64,000 bases of DNA from Branchiostoma floridae (GCF_000003815.2 NC_049993.1:17500842-17564841); one strand, 5' to 3'; positions 49,040 through 61,970 are shown, counted from the first letter of the stretch. Numbers and translations: made by a program. The notes: generated by a model from the sequence alone, not told the origin.

Positions 49040-51545
49040 TGAGACGGAAGGACGAAAACTTTCTAGTTGCTGACAGACTGCTAGACTTCCATTAACGACA
49101 TGGGGTAATTAGGAATAGAACACAAACAAGTCCGCATTATTTCTACCAGATGGGAAAGACGTCATCTGATGTCACGTCCCTGTCTCCTCGCATCGTTCCA
49201 AGTTCTGCTGGTGTTCTTTGAAGTCTCTGGCGCCTGATCTGAGATGCCCAGCGTGTAGGAAAAGTTACTGTAGCGGAAAACACTGGAAGGGGATGGGGAG
49301 AGGTGATAGAAAGAGTCGGAGACTTGGCGTTGACCGGGAACGTGGCACGCTTTTCAATGGTACTCAATGAAAAGCTTTTCTAAAATCACAAGTACATCGG
49401 TTCGCAAAGTATGGACTTTATGGGTCGCGCTGTCTCGATCGTTTGAGGTCCTCTGTACTTCAAAAGCTCCATTCAAAGGGTTCCATTTGGACTAATAGTT
49501 ATAGCATCCCTCTCAACATCAAAATTATATCGATTCACGATAATTGAATTGCATTGTCATCTATAACAACAGTACAAATGAGAACACGTCTTTCCTAACA
49601 AGATGTTGGTAAAACGCATCGGTGACGGTGGCAATCTTGAACAGTCTATCATTAGACATATGTACAGTCCGCAACTCCAGCTTTCTTTAAAGACTCCTTA
49701 AGTAACAGAAACGACCAAAATGAACGGACTTGAATCATACAGCAGCTGTCACCATTATGTATTTTGTAACATATATGTGTAAAATATGTTTATAGACTTA
49801 TTAGGACTTTACACTATGTAAACGTTAGGCTCTTCCCTCATTAACTCAATGAAAAGCGGCCTGCAGGCCGATTTGTTAGCATTAATCAATAAACAAATGA
49901 TTATGATTGAATGATTTGTGCTAACTCTACTCAATTCATTCACTTGATTTCCTTTTATCAATTTTATCCCCGACATCACTTTCCTCATCGCGAATCCAGA
50001 TGTTACAATTTCCGGGAATGTGAATGTGTTCATCAAGTTTACATTGAGACTAGATCGCAGGATGAATCTTGGCTCACGAACGACTAGACGCTGACAAACT
50101 AGTAAATTGACGCTTGTTCGCAGTGGTACATGTCGGGAATAGGCACAGGTTTTCTACTCAACGACAAGACGACAAGATAAATGCACCTTTTAAGGTCTAA
50201 TTGTAAAGAAATATTGTGGATTTTACAGGTTCATGTTTTCCGTTCTTACAAAACTGCTGCTAAGGTGAATTATAACATATTAACTAGATGCTTTAATCAA
50301 TGTCGAATCGTGAAGGGATCTGGGGAATAACCATAATTAAACAGAGGATAGAGATGGACAAGGGAGTAATAAGTAGAAATGTAGGCTGGTCTGGAAAGTT
50401 ACAGTATAAACCAATGTCACATTTTCTTCGAGGCAAACATTCTGGTAGAGTCATTTATCAATGTCCGATCGTAGGATTAATTTCATCTTCTGAAAGACTG
50501 GAGATTGACAAGTGAGGAATGGGTGAAATTACCGCCAACGTTGTACTGCGTGAACCAGGGACAGGTAATACTTTTCCACACTGGGATAGAATGCTAACAA
50601 CAGATACATGGAATGCTAGCAGTTCATTGACTTATCAAGGGGTTCAGTCACCTACATTTTAAGATGCATGCGCCGAAATGCACTAAAGCGTTTAACCAAA
50701 CCAAGATGTAAATCATCACCTGAACATTTGTGTACTTTTGACATGACTACAGCCATAGAGATACTACCTGTTTCTGCCAACATTGCTCCTTTTTTGTATG
50801 GCATAAGTATGAACTGACATGTGCTCATATTTCAAGCCTACTTTGGTGATCATGTCTCGAATGTCTCGGCGTCCCTTGAGATTTCATTGACACATTCCGT
50901 GTCATGAAACTGTTTCATTTTCGTCTGATCATACAATGAAAGTTTATTTTTAAGTTCATGCCCGGTGGCTAATTGCAAGTACATGGTGGAAACATAGGAG
51001 ACATACATGTGACAATGGATAGTGATATACATTATACAGCAAAGAAACTACAAGAGCTAAGGAAGCTTGCAGGATCCAAAGCACAATGGAAAAGGATGAA
51101 GAAAGACTGAATGCAGCTATAGGACTTTCCAGATTATAGATGCAGAACCCAGTGACTGAAGATGATACATTATTGTAAAAATAGGCTATTTGAATCCTAG
51201 CGCTGACTATTTCTAAACGGGTTGGGGGGGGGGTTGAATTCTTTAAGGAAGCAGAGAAAGACGAAAAGCCATAAAGCCAGATCATCTTTCAGAGTGGCAG
51301 TCACGTCCCTTCTGTGTAAGCTTTAGACCTGCTCACATGTCATGTCTGTTTAGCGTTGTAACAGAAGGGTATGTGGGCGTTCTTTGAAGTCTCGCGTACT
51401 TCCCCGTGCGTCACACGGAAGTGCCTTTGATGTCATTGACAGGCGCGTTGTCTGGTGGCTCCATGGGCGGAAGCCGGGACTCGCGTGGCCGCCACAGACG
51501 TCTGAGCGGACGGCTTCAAAGAGCAGTGTTGTTACCAGGATTTTT
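49040..51545. other. no recognised gene
   Basis: Intergenic. Contains a palindromic CGGCCTGCAGGCCG phrase (49857-49870) whose surroundings recur at 16385-16420, and a reversed retroposon tail at 50945-50990. Confidence 0.35.
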
Positions 51546-51547
51546 TT

Positions 51548-51830
51548 CATAGCATAGGGGCATCTTAGCACAGCATAGCCACGTGGTATGCGATGCAGGC
51601 GTGATTATATTGTAAGAGGTCTTTCCCCCTAATTTTTTTTATTTGAATAACCTGAAACTCTATTTCCTGCATTTTGAGGGCCAAATATAGGGAAATATAG
51701 CCAACTATATTTATCTTTGTTACAAAAATACTTCACAGAAAATTACCCTTTGTTGGTTAAAACACAGCATAGGGGCCCAAATTACAGCATAGGGGATCCA
51801 AATCACAGCATAGGGGCCTCCTTATGCTGA
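51548..51830. repeat. scattered CAGCATAGGGG units
   Basis: The 11-mer or close variants occur at about 51551, 51775, 51789 and 51808. Confidence 0.4.
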
Positions 51831-51942
51831 AAAGGCCTGTCGAGAACACTGAAGAGGACCTTTTAATCATTCAATACCCGGACAACCACCTACAGCCTTG
51901 ATAAAGAAACAATACCATCTCCGCTGTTGCGATCCCTAATTT

Positions 51943-52198
51943 AAGGTGGTATCTCGCTGCACTTGCAACACCGTTGCGGCACTGCGGGGTTCGAAAGATC
52001 ACTCAACTGGGGTTCGAAAGATCACTCAACTAATTTCGAGATAAAGAATTAAGAGATAAAGAATACATTTTCCTACGTTTTATGTCTTAGTAGTCTAATA
52101 AGCCATGCTTTTACGAATTATCTAAATCATATACAAAAATGGGCGAAAATAACACAACAGTGCTGCAGTGAACGAACCCAGTGCAGTGAGATACCACC
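51943..52198. mobile_element. MITE, AAGGTGGTATC family (copy)
   Basis: AAGGTGGTATCTCGCTGCAC at left and GTGCAGTGAGATACCACC at right; internal GGGGTTCGAAAGATCACTCA is duplicated in tandem. Confidence 0.7.
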
Positions 52199-53080
52199 GT
52201 CAGTCCAAAAGTCAACAACTATAAGTTAACATGCCTTTGTGTTCATGCCCTTTGCCAATTGGTTACGATTAAAATAACAACTTCAGTGTGAACCTAACGC
52301 CATAACACATTATTCAGTGTCTCTATATCAGTGTCACTACAATAACCTTAAGAAAACAAATTGTTTCCGTTGGGCCCCTACCATATTACATATTGAAAGG
52401 CTTCAATTCAAACGTCGTCATATTTTTTATCATTTCCAAAGCTTACTGGAAATAATTTAACTAAAATTTTGACTTGACCCACATGAGCAACCTCCTTATC
52501 AATAAGGAATAGTCTTCAGTGTCTTCATTGATCAATGTCCGGACATCAACAGGGGGACATGATAAGATCACAATATCATTTCCTCTGTTGGTCCCTACCA
52601 CGTAATACGTCAGGAGTCGGTTTACATGCCTTTGTCTACATTGGTAAAGGCTGAGGGAAACACCCTTTAGTCAGATACGAATGACGTGTTATATGATAAA
52701 AATACCTTTTACGGCCTTTCTTATCTAACACCAGCATGAATGTATACTTATATAGTTAACGAATACAACAGACAACCCGGGCCGCTGGTCAGAAATTCGA
52801 CACCAATTAATGCTTGCTTGTCTACCTGCTGGATGTCAACATTCAATGGGCTTGCGTAATGAAAGTGGAAGCCTCCTACCCGCAGCTTTTCGCGACAGTC
52901 TTTGCTTATAGTAAATGGCATAAGGACGAATCCTATAAGGCCATGTTGATGTTATTATATGCATGGCATCAACGCGTGCATCGATTTCGGCCGTTTTTAG
53001 ATATACTGTAAAACGTACAGAGCGGCTACAAAATGAATGAATATATGCCGTAGATTGGGAAAAAAAGAAGATAAAAAGTG
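52199..53080. other. no recognised feature
   Basis: Intergenic, AT-rich. Confidence 0.35.
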
Positions 53081-53084
53081 AAGT

Positions 53085-53292
53085 CTGTGTGGCGCAACGG
53101 CTAGAGCGATGGAATCGGAATCAGTAGGTTCCGAGTTCGATACTAGCCATGCCTCTGCCTCCATGACGGTGGAGTGACGCCCACCGAGCCTCACGGCTAA
53201 TCTGTCAAAATGGGTGCCAAAAACACCTACGGATTTGGTGCACCAGTGTGTCAACATCTGCACATTTGCCTCTAAGACTCTTTTTTTTTTAA
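53085..53292 (+). mobile_element. tRNA-derived SINE
   Basis: TGGCGCAACGGCTAGAGC (A box, 53090-53107) and GAGTTCGATAC (B box, 53135-53145) lie at tRNA-like spacing. A ~130-bp body with CACCGAGCCTCACGGCTAAT follows, then a T run at 53281. Stems are imperfect, so a functional tRNA is unlikely. Confidence 0.65.
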
Positions 53293-53764
53293 ATTGGAAA
53301 AACAGAAAAATGTATTCTAATGTTATAGGATGCATGCCAACGTCAATTCTAAGAAGTGAAAGAACAAAAACGATGAATATGTTGTTGGGCATACCATACT
53401 CTGTGCGTTGAGTCATCTGTTTAACCTTCTTATTTTATGATAACCACCTAGATTTCATAATCTAGGCGACTACTTTTTTTCATCCTTCTTTTATTCACAC
53501 GCATAAGTTTTGGAATTCATAGAGACTAAACGTAGGGAAAATTTCCCCCGGACTTTTATTCCGTTAAATTTTACCCAATACTTGATGTATACGGATTGTT
53601 ATTTACGATAGGTAAATGTTTGCATATGGTTTTAGAACAACAGAATGTACATGTATGCTGCTATGGTGGTAATGCCTTATTCATTGTAAACTCCAGAGCA
53701 ATTCAAGTAACCTCCGCTGGTTGCAAGGCTGATTTGATCAATAAACTGAACTAAACTGAACTGA

Positions 53765-54566
53765 AAGTTCCCAGAAGATGTCATCCATATAAACAACTCG
53801 ATGCGGCCTATGTACGGTGTCTGCCCTTGGTGCTGACGCCCCGGTGACTGTGAGGTTGTCATGTTCCTACAGTACTTTTTTCCTCGTCTCGAAAGTCTCA
53901 TGGATAGAACATATTATATTTGACGTTTCTATTTCGATAATTCCATCAGAATATAAGCTAGCAATACATGGACGCATGTCTGACGAAAACATATTAGTTG
54001 GACCATCATTGCCTAAGGCGTACACACCACCAGTCTACCCACATTGTCCCAGTAGCCAGTTCTAGCGATCTGAAAGCGCTAATGGGTCCCTATAAATGTT
54101 GTTTTGACGGACCTACAACACTGTATCACTTACACCTTCTGTCGAAGTTCATATCTAAAATTCAAAGAGTTCCCGGAAGATGCCATCCATATAAACAACT
54201 CGATGCGGCCTATGTACAGTGTCTGCCCTTGGTTCTGACGTCCCGGTGACTGTGAAGTTGTCATGTTCCTACAGTACTTTTTTCTCGTCTCAAAAGACTC
54301 ATGGATAGGACATATTACATTTCACCTTTCTATTTCGATAATTCCATCAGAATATAAGCTAGCAATACATAGACGCATGTCTGACGAAGACATATTAGTT
54401 GAACCATCATTGCCTAAGGCGTACATAGAGACCACCGGTCTACCCACATTGTCCCAGTAGCCAGTTCTAGCTGCCTGAAAGCGCTAATGGGTCCCTATAA
54501 ATGTTGTATTTGACGGATCTACAACACTGTATCACTTACACCTTCTGTCGATGTTCATATTTATCA
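53765..54566. repeat. 403-bp tandem duplication
   Basis: Copies start at 53765 and 54168 (AGTTCCC.GAAGATG.CATCC) and are collinear to about 54566, sharing ATAATTCCATCAGAATATAA, ACATTGTCCCAGTAGCCAGT and CGCTAATGGGTCCCTATAAA, with scattered substitutions. Confidence 0.85.
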
Positions 54567-54589
54567 TTCACGTTTCTCGAATCAAGTAC

Positions 54590-54893
54590 AACACATTTCA
54601 AAAGACTCGATGCTACAGACAGATTTGCACATTTATTTAAATGTCAGAACTCCAATAATGCAAAAATAGGCAAATACATCAAGGACTGCTTTGCTTTTAG
54701 AAAGAATACTGAAGCTAATGATTATCCTACTTCATTATGATACTATATGAATGAATTATGCATGATAGCCCTTATTGTTATGTTAACTATGATGTTAAGC
54801 TTTATCCTATACCTCTATTTTGTACTTTATATAACTGTTGTTGCCATACTTTGTACCATGTACAATTGTCGTGCAATAAAGTTCTTCTTCTAA
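54590..54893 (+). mobile_element. LINE 3' end with UTR
   Basis: Reads TTHFKRLDATDRFAHLFKCQ then AKIGKYIKDCFAFRK, parallel to DIGKYIKEGL in the 44-kb element. The 3' UTR ends TTGTACCATGTACAATTGTC GTGCAATAAAG, as there. Confidence 0.65.
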
Positions 54894-54899
54894 AGTTCG

Positions 54900-56520
54900 A
54901 AGTTGAGGATCATCGCTGTGAATGGTGCAGCCAAGTGTTGAGTGGGTCACCTTCGTCTTTGCAACGTAGAAAGTTCATTTCTGAGTGCTTTTATATTTCT
55001 GTAAATCGTAGGGGGGAAGCGGGCATCATCAAAAAGCTTTCAAAATTCTATTTTAGGCACACACACACGAGAAAAACAATCAAAAGTAAAACTTAGTAGG
55101 CAAGATAGGACATATGCTCACGTAGAAAAGGTCTTTATGACTGCCATAACCTGACAGAGCACACAAACATGGTGATGGTAAGTTATACAGAATATGTAGG
55201 TAACATGGGGGACATATGACCCACTGCACTGGGAGGGCATATATTTTTTTTTCATCGAGGTGAACAAATGAGAATAGTGCTTGCAGATGCGCAAAAAAAG
55301 ATTGCACACTACACAATGCATCAAAACACAATTCAATCTCTGCAACTGGATTTAAAAAATTTCTTTTATCCATTTGAAGAGATTGAACTGTGTTTTGATA
55401 TTGTTTGCCCGGATGTCTAACCTTCACAAACGTAACAACATGTAGCAGTCCATCTAAAATGCTTCTAGTAACTCGATAAACTAGATCTAGGGAGATTACA
55501 CAAAGATTAGATAACCTCTCAATTACTGATGCTTACGTAATTTAATGACATCATATGTATGATTAGGGCAGCCTACTAACCAGATTAGGTAGGAAAGACA
55601 CTTGTACACCGAAAACATGCTCCTTCTAGGTCAATCATACAGAGAGGGGGCGCGACTCTAACACGGCATTACAAAGGCTGTCAAAAGTAGTCCGACACTT
55701 AACTGAAAATCTAAACACAATTAGTGGAAGGAAACGTTAGTATCTGCGGGTAGTGATTAGTTTAGAATACAATGTTGTTCTTAGCCGAGTAAATGTCTAC
55801 CAGGAAGTACCGGAAGAGAGACGCACGTTCCTGTTTACACTTTAAATCACTGTCATCTGTAAAAGCGAGCTGCAGGGCGTTTTCTCCGAGGAAAAAAAGT
55901 TTACTAATAAATTTAAAAAAAGTTTTCACCAGGTTTCATTCTGTTTAGAGCCCTGCTATTGCGTTTTATCTTATTTTGCCGCAAGTGAGCTTGTGTCTCG
56001 CCTCTTTCGGCCGGATTTATGCAGCAGTCTACTCTTTTATACACATAAGCGTAGCTAGCTCTTTTTTTAGTATTTTAACCAAAAGGCCATGTTTCAGGAG
56101 ACCCCTTGGCCATACAAACCACGCGTAACAAACATGCAAGGCGCATAGAATACCTATACTAAGGAAACCATTATCCACTAGATTCCGGACTTGACAGACT
56201 GAGCAGCACAACTGAACTAAGTTCACTAATGAATGATAGGGAGGAGTGGAGAAGGAGGGTCCAGCATGCTTCCCGTGTTGGCATCTGTTGATGTCCTCGA
56301 CTGAACGACTGAACGAACAACAGTCCTACTCGTGCTTGGGATGTATAAGGGTAAATCACTGACTTACACAACTGGTTGCGTGATCGCTTAGATGTTGTTT
56401 TTTTCACCTCTCGACTATCGACGTGTGTCTAATACAATAGTTACTATTTAGTTACTACTAGATATAAAACATTGCTGGTCAGGTCTTCAAGCGGGTGCTA
56501 CAGGACGATAACCTACTATA
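54900..56520. other. no recognised gene
   Basis: Intergenic; no repeat structure or supported exon seen. Confidence 0.35.
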
Positions 56521-56522
56521 AG

Positions 56523-57150
56523 ACCGTGTCTCTCCTTCCGGATCAACAGGAAGAGGACGCACGCACAAACGCATCTAACATACTGTGTCTATTCAGCCAA
56601 AATCAACAGGCTGTCAAACTCTTTCTTAAAAAAAAAACTGGCGAGCAATCACCCCTGACGAAACCGTGTCTCTTTTTCCAGATCAACAGGAACAGAACGC
56701 ACGCACAGACGCGCCTAACATACTGTATCTATTCAGACAAAATCAACAGGCTGTCAAACTCTTTCATACATAAAACTGCTGAGCAAGCACCCCTGACAAC
56801 CATGTCCCTTCTTTTAGATCAACAGAAAAAAAATATGTTGCGCACGGAGAACCGCGCATCACATATCTATTACAAAACATATTTTCCAAAACTCTTTCTC
56901 ACATCACGCGCTCAAGCTGTACAAAGGATACTATATAAGGACCGTCTTTGTCATATCTCTTCGTGTTTACGTGCAAAATGAAAGCTATTCAGGTGTGCCA
57001 TGCCACGTATCACATCTATTCCAAAACAGATTTTCCAACATCTTTTCCACATCACGCACCCAGGCTGTACAAAGGATGCTGTATAAGGACCGTTTTTGTC
57101 ATATCTCTTCGTGTTTAAGGCTGAAATTAAAGCTATTCAGGCGTGTCATG
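56523..57150 (+). repeat. two successive tandem repeats (about 138 and 149 bp)
   Basis: Units with GTGTCTC...GATCAACAGGAA...CAACAGGCTGTCAAACTCTT start at 56523, 56663 and 56799. A different unit (GCTGTACAAAGGAT...TATAAGGACCGT.TTTGTCAT) occurs twice, at 56855 and 57005. A 169-codon frame stays open across the first array, but no family is recognised. Confidence 0.75.
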
Positions 57151-57292
57151 TTGGAAGCAGTGAAATCATTATGGCTATTGTGATAGTCAAAAACACACCA
57201 CGTACATCATTCTCAATAGTTACATTCAATGCATCTTAACCGTAGTTACCGCTAACAATTAATTATCATGTTTATTTCTATCTTCCCGAGAG

Positions 57293-57549
57293 AAGGTGGA
57301 CTATCTCACTGCACTTGGGGCACCAATGCGGCACTGCAAAGGTCTGCCACTGCGGCACTGCTGTGTTACTTTCTTCGATTTTTTTGTAATTTGGATATTG
57401 CGTAAAGGATAAAACGTCAAAGTGTGACCTAGAAGACAACAAAATACACAAAACGTAAGAAAATTCGTTCTATATCTCTGAATTTGTTGAGTAATCTTTC
57501 GGACCCCGCAGTGCCTCCCCGGTGCCACAAGTGCAGTGAGATACCACCT
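57293..57549. mobile_element. MITE, AAGGTGGTATC family (copy)
   Basis: AAGGTGGACTATCTCACTGC and GCAGTGAGATACCACCT ends; internal TTGGATATTGCGTAAAGGAT and CTAGAAGACAACAAAATACA are shared with 58657-58906 and 8197-8443. Confidence 0.75.
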
Positions 57550-57841
57550 AAAGACGCACAACGCTGACACCGCAACGCGTTTTCTGCTCCGCTGGTCTCC
57601 TCACTTTGGTCGCGACGCGAACATGTCATACGTTTGTCGTCAATGACAAGATTCATAGGAGCAATAATGATAGTTTGTTGTATGAAAACATGGTTATCAT
57701 AAAGGCACTTAGTACTTTTCACTGAACCTCGTACCTGACAGTCATATATTGCTGTGTTTGTTCCAATAGATGTCGTCTATTACTTCCTGGGTACCTAAAA
57801 CTGCACAGTACAGTACACTTGGTTGTTTAGTCCGTAGAAAG

Positions 57842-57985
57842 AAATTCAAGATGTAATGAAAGAAATAAAGAAAGAACGAAAGAAAAAAATATGGGAAGAA
57901 AGAAAGATAGGACGAAAGAAAGATGGGAAAAAAGATTGGAAGAAAGAAAGATGGGGGAAAAAGATGGGAAAAAATAAAGAATGAA
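57842..57985. repeat. (GAAA)n purine-rich tract
   Basis: Repeats of GAAAGAAAGA and GATGGGAAAAA, one strand almost all purine. Confidence 0.8.
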
Positions 57986-58037
57986 CTCTGCTTCAAATGA
58001 TATGTTATCTAACTTTTACACTTATGAAGGTAACATG

Positions 58038-58212
58038 TAATCTCGAACCAGATCCACGGTGCGTAATGTATAGTATCAAACTTCAATAGAAATGCCCCTC
58101 CTCGTTCGGGTGAAGGCAGATCTCCGGTGCCCGTTTGACTCCCTTGGCCGGCTACACTCCTTGGCCAGCTTTGAAACTATCTTATGGCACCGTAGGATCT
58201 GCTTGGAGATTA
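58038..58212. mobile_element. foldback MITE, TAATCTCCAAGCAGATC family (copy 2)
   Basis: Ends TAATCTCGAACCAGATCC and GGATCTGCTTGGAGATTA. A perfect 9-bp duplication GGTAACATG flanks it (58029-58037 and 58213-58221). The interior matches the reverse complement of 3155-3310 (CTCCCTTGGCCGGCTA, CCTTGGCCAGCTTT). Confidence 0.8.
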
Positions 58213-58656
58213 GGTAACATGGTTGATTTCTTAATAAACTACACGAGTTTTGCAGAAAAAAATCGCCATCCCTCCGTTTATTTTGTTTGTGACACACTGT
58301 TAGATGCTGCCTGGTTGGTTCATGTATTGTTGATATATCTTTTTTAGTTAAGCAATCAGCTGCCAAAGACTACTCAATATTTAGCTTTAGGTTTTTAGAT
58401 CCAATTCGTATTATGCCATCAATGACATCATTTAGAATTATGACGCAGACATAGATGATTGTCAAATTGACAAATTAAGCTGAAAATTAGACAATCCGTT
58501 TATCTGCAACAAAAGTTTCGCCAGCAAGTCCCGGATCTCCCTCCGATTTTTAATTTCCTCTTATCTCGAATCCTTATGCTGTGAACAGATCTCGACTTCC
58601 TCCAGTTTACTTCGTCTCGTATCAAAATCAAGGCCTCCTAACGAATGCCTGCTCAC

Positions 58657-58906
58657 GGTGGTATCTCACTTCACTTGGGGCACAGATGCGACACTGCGGG
58701 GTTCGTTCACTGCGGCACTGTTGTGTTATCTTTGCCGACTTGTTCATTATCTAGATATTGCGTGATACGTAAAAGTATGACTTAGAAGACAACAAATTAC
58801 ACAAAATGTAAGGAAATTCGTCCTTGATTATCTCTGAAATTCGTTGAGTAATCTTTCGAACCCCGCAGTGCCGCACCGGTGCCCCAAGTGCAGTCAGAAA
58901 CCACCT
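58657..58906. mobile_element. MITE, AAGGTGGTATC family (copy)
   Basis: GGTGGTATCTCACTTCACTT at left; the right end reads CCCCAAGTGCAGTCAGAAAC CACCTT. Full-length by comparison with 57293-57549. Confidence 0.75.
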
Positions 58907-58914
58907 TAACGGCG

Positions 58915-59196
58915 GCCGATTTATGCAACCATTGTATTCCCCGGTGGGTACGTCACAGCTACTGCGCATGCTCAGAAGTGGCGAATAAAAGCGCCGGAGC
59001 AGAAGAGTGCGCGGTAGTCCTGTGGCAAGCCTTCCCGAGTGGAGAGATCCGTTGGTTACTGAGGGACCTTCCAAAACTGAGACGCAGCGAGACAAGTACG
59101 GAAGAGGTTGGTCTTCCTTTTTTGCCGCCAACCTTACAACTTTTCCTTTGATAATTTGTAAATGCAAACTCACGCTATGGTACGACTGTTTTCTAA
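58915..59196 (+). promoter_or_regulatory. candidate promoter and first exon
   Basis: Within 75 bp lie TACGTCAC (CRE half-site, ~58950), CTGCGCATGC (NRF-1-like, ~58963) and GAATAAAAGCG (TATA-like, ~58984). A GC-rich stretch then runs to TTCTAAG|GTAGGT, a plausible donor at 59196. No coding assignment. Confidence 0.3.
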
Positions 59197-59199
59197 GGT

Positions 59200-60035
59200 A
59201 GGTGATTTAAGACAGGTGTGTTGTATTCATATACGGCTGTTTCTGTAAGACCATGACATTCCCGATGACTCTTGCCAATGCGTATACGAATGTCTGCTGA
59301 AGAATACTAGTAGTTTCGTAGAGAAAAAAAAATATTTTGTTGAACGGACACCAGAGTGACTGGACGCAGATAGACTGAAACTACTGAAAATAATTTACAA
59401 TCGCAACATGATAGATATGTCCACGTGTTAACGTAAAGGTTTGCCGATAAACAACTGGTAAACCTTAGAGACTCAATGTGAAGTGATAAACAAATTCCAT
59501 CCTATCGAGGCTTCTACTGGTAGAAATGTAACCTAAGTTAGAACATATCTTTCGACAAAATATTGACAATTCTTTCACAACGGTGTTATTTTGCGTAGAC
59601 ATATGTACCTTAAAGAAATGGGCTTTTTTTTTACAATTGTGTTTTTTCAAAGTTCCAAAAGCCAAATCCCGTGCTTACGTTGAATGAAATGCAGCAACGG
59701 GTAGCCAAAATATGAGCAATGCATTCTCATCTTTACAGTCAAGTTAACTTCGTTTTAGCAAATGATTATTGTTTGAGTTTGAGTCAACAAGCCGTGTTTT
59801 TAATCTATCATCATGTTACCGAACGATGTTGCACTTTTTGCGCATTTGCAATTTTCCTTTGTCTCTTAAATATTACTTTATATTAACAATATAATCAGCC
59901 CGTATGTGTGCCATGCAATTTAATTACCCATTTCTGTAAAGACCTTTGTTGCGAATGGTCCCCATGCGTGCAGATGCCAGATGCAGGGCAGGCGGAAACG
60001 TAATGATGTACATGTATCTGCATTTACATGGAATG
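59200..60035. other. no recognised feature
   Basis: AT-rich; would be the first intron if the candidate promoter at 58915 is real. Confidence 0.3.
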
Positions 60036-60039
60036 GGCC

Positions 60040-60600
60040 ACAGGTTTGTGTATTTAGCTTACAAATTTGGTCAAATTTTACATTTTTTCCTAAAGATTTT
60101 CATGTACATTCGCTTAAGGACTGAAGAGTTCAACGGATGAAACCATATCTTTAACTACTCAATTCAACGCAATCACCCTTATACAGATAAGTAATACCAT
60201 TGTGAATTGTTGGGTTGGCACTTTATTTAGCTAACAAATTTGGCAAAATTACAATTTTCTTTTTCTAAAGACCTTCATGTACACTCGCTTAAGGAATGAA
60301 GAGTTCAACGGATGAAATCATATCTTTACCTACTCAATTCATCACAATCGCCCTCATATAGCTAAGTGATACCATCGTGAATTGGTGGGTGGGCAATTTT
60401 TATTATTGAGCCCCCAGTTTGCGTATTTAGCTTACAAATTTGGCCAATTTACATCTTTATTTTTTAAAGATCTTCATGTACACTCAATGATTTAAGAGTT
60501 AAACGGTGAAGTTCATTTTCTTTACAACTCAATTCAAATCAATCTCCCCATATACGTAAGTGATACCATCGTTAAATTCTTGAATGTATTTTATTGATTC
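60040..60600. repeat. three-unit degenerate tandem repeat
   Basis: TTTAGCTTACAAATTTGG...AAGATTTTCATGTACATTCG...GAGTTCAACGGATGAAA...AAGTGATACCATCGTGAATT recurs three times with unit starts near 60051, 60223 and 60424 (about 170 and 200 bp). Confidence 0.75.
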
Positions 60601-61890
60601 AGATTTTATGGGGGCCGTTTACTTGCTTAATAGCAGGAAATTATAGCAAAGGGGTCATGAGCGTGAAATTGAAAACTATCCCTTTCTTTAGCGAAGTCTC
60701 AAAGTCTTAATAACTTGACGTCCATGACATACATCTTTGCCATGTCTGAGAGCACAGACAAAACAAGGTCAAGCAATGATTTGCTGTGCCCACTGTAGCC
60801 TTAAATTTCCCTTTTATATCGCTAGATCCATTATCAAGTTGTAGGTAAAGGAAAATCGATATGTCTTGTCCCACTTTTCCCGGCCGTTCAATTCCAAAAC
60901 CTGATCACCCATCCGAGAAAGTAGTATAGCATACTAATCGATGGATGTTACGGGTTCAATGTTAAGAATCATAAATGCAGCATATGTCCGGGAAACATAT
61001 AACTGCACACAAGGGTTCGCATTCTATAAGAAATCATTACATATGGATTATGTTACTCTTATTTGGTTCTCTTGGGTGCAATATTTCTGTATTAGAAGTT
61101 GATTGCACATATATTTGAAATTCTGCTTGCTATTGCAATAATGCCTGATGTAAAATTTTCGATAGCAATGTCTGAAAATCCTACGACCCTTCAGTACGGA
61201 ACGCACTGGATACGGGTTTAAAGCATTATCTGTGACAGATTGTTGACCCGGCTTTATGCATTTTTGATAGCTTTATGTTTTGGTTGAGCAGTAAAGTTAA
61301 TTACAGCCCACCCCATTTTTTTGGTAATTAATAACCAATAGAGGACCGCACGACCATTTCCAACGTTATCAATTTGTGGCTGACCGATATCCATGATCCG
61401 TATGACTGACCGACAATGTAATACGCAGTGATTTTTCATAACATAGCTTGGAGCAACCTAGAACTATGGGCATCGATGAAAGTAGTGAAATAATATCAAT
61501 CATTTCAGATATGGTTGAACGTGTTCCCTGACGCAATACGAACGTTAAACGTCTTTAACGAACTCGTGCACGTTTCAGTATCGTTTACAACTTTTTGTAT
61601 CAACGATACAGGACCTTGTTGTTGGGGATTAGCCAATTCAATGCATACTCTAGTAGCTATCGACTTTTGCTCGCATCAAAGATGCAAAAGCTGTGAGTAT
61701 GATCGTTTTCCCTCTTCCACATCTTGTGGACCAAAGTGCGTTTTCAGTGATGTGGTCATGTTGTCAAATGTGTTGTTACACCCACAGGACCTTACTATGT
61801 ACATCATCATCATCAAGATTCGCACAGTAAACAAGCTGACCCTGAGATGGGCCGTAATGGACCGATCACAAAACCCCGTCCCCTGTTCGA
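60601..61890. other. no recognised feature
   Basis: Intergenic, AT-rich, no supported exon. Confidence 0.35.
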
Positions 61891-61896
61891 TCATGG

Positions 61897-61970
61897 TTCT
61901 ATTTCGAACACCTCCGTCAAAAATAGCATGTCCAATGGGGCAGTTTTTGACGGACGTGTTCGAAATAGAA
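61897..61970. other. 74-nt near-perfect hairpin
   Basis: A 27-nt arm (TTCTATTTCGAACAC...CCGTCAAAAA) is complementary to 61944-61970 with a single mismatch, around a 20-nt loop. Size and stem length fit a small-RNA precursor or a deleted foldback element. The flanks do not continue the pairing. Confidence 0.6.

Noticed and set aside
53085-53160. Functional tRNA gene
   Set aside because: A and B boxes are present but the acceptor and anticodon stems do not pair properly and a SINE body follows.
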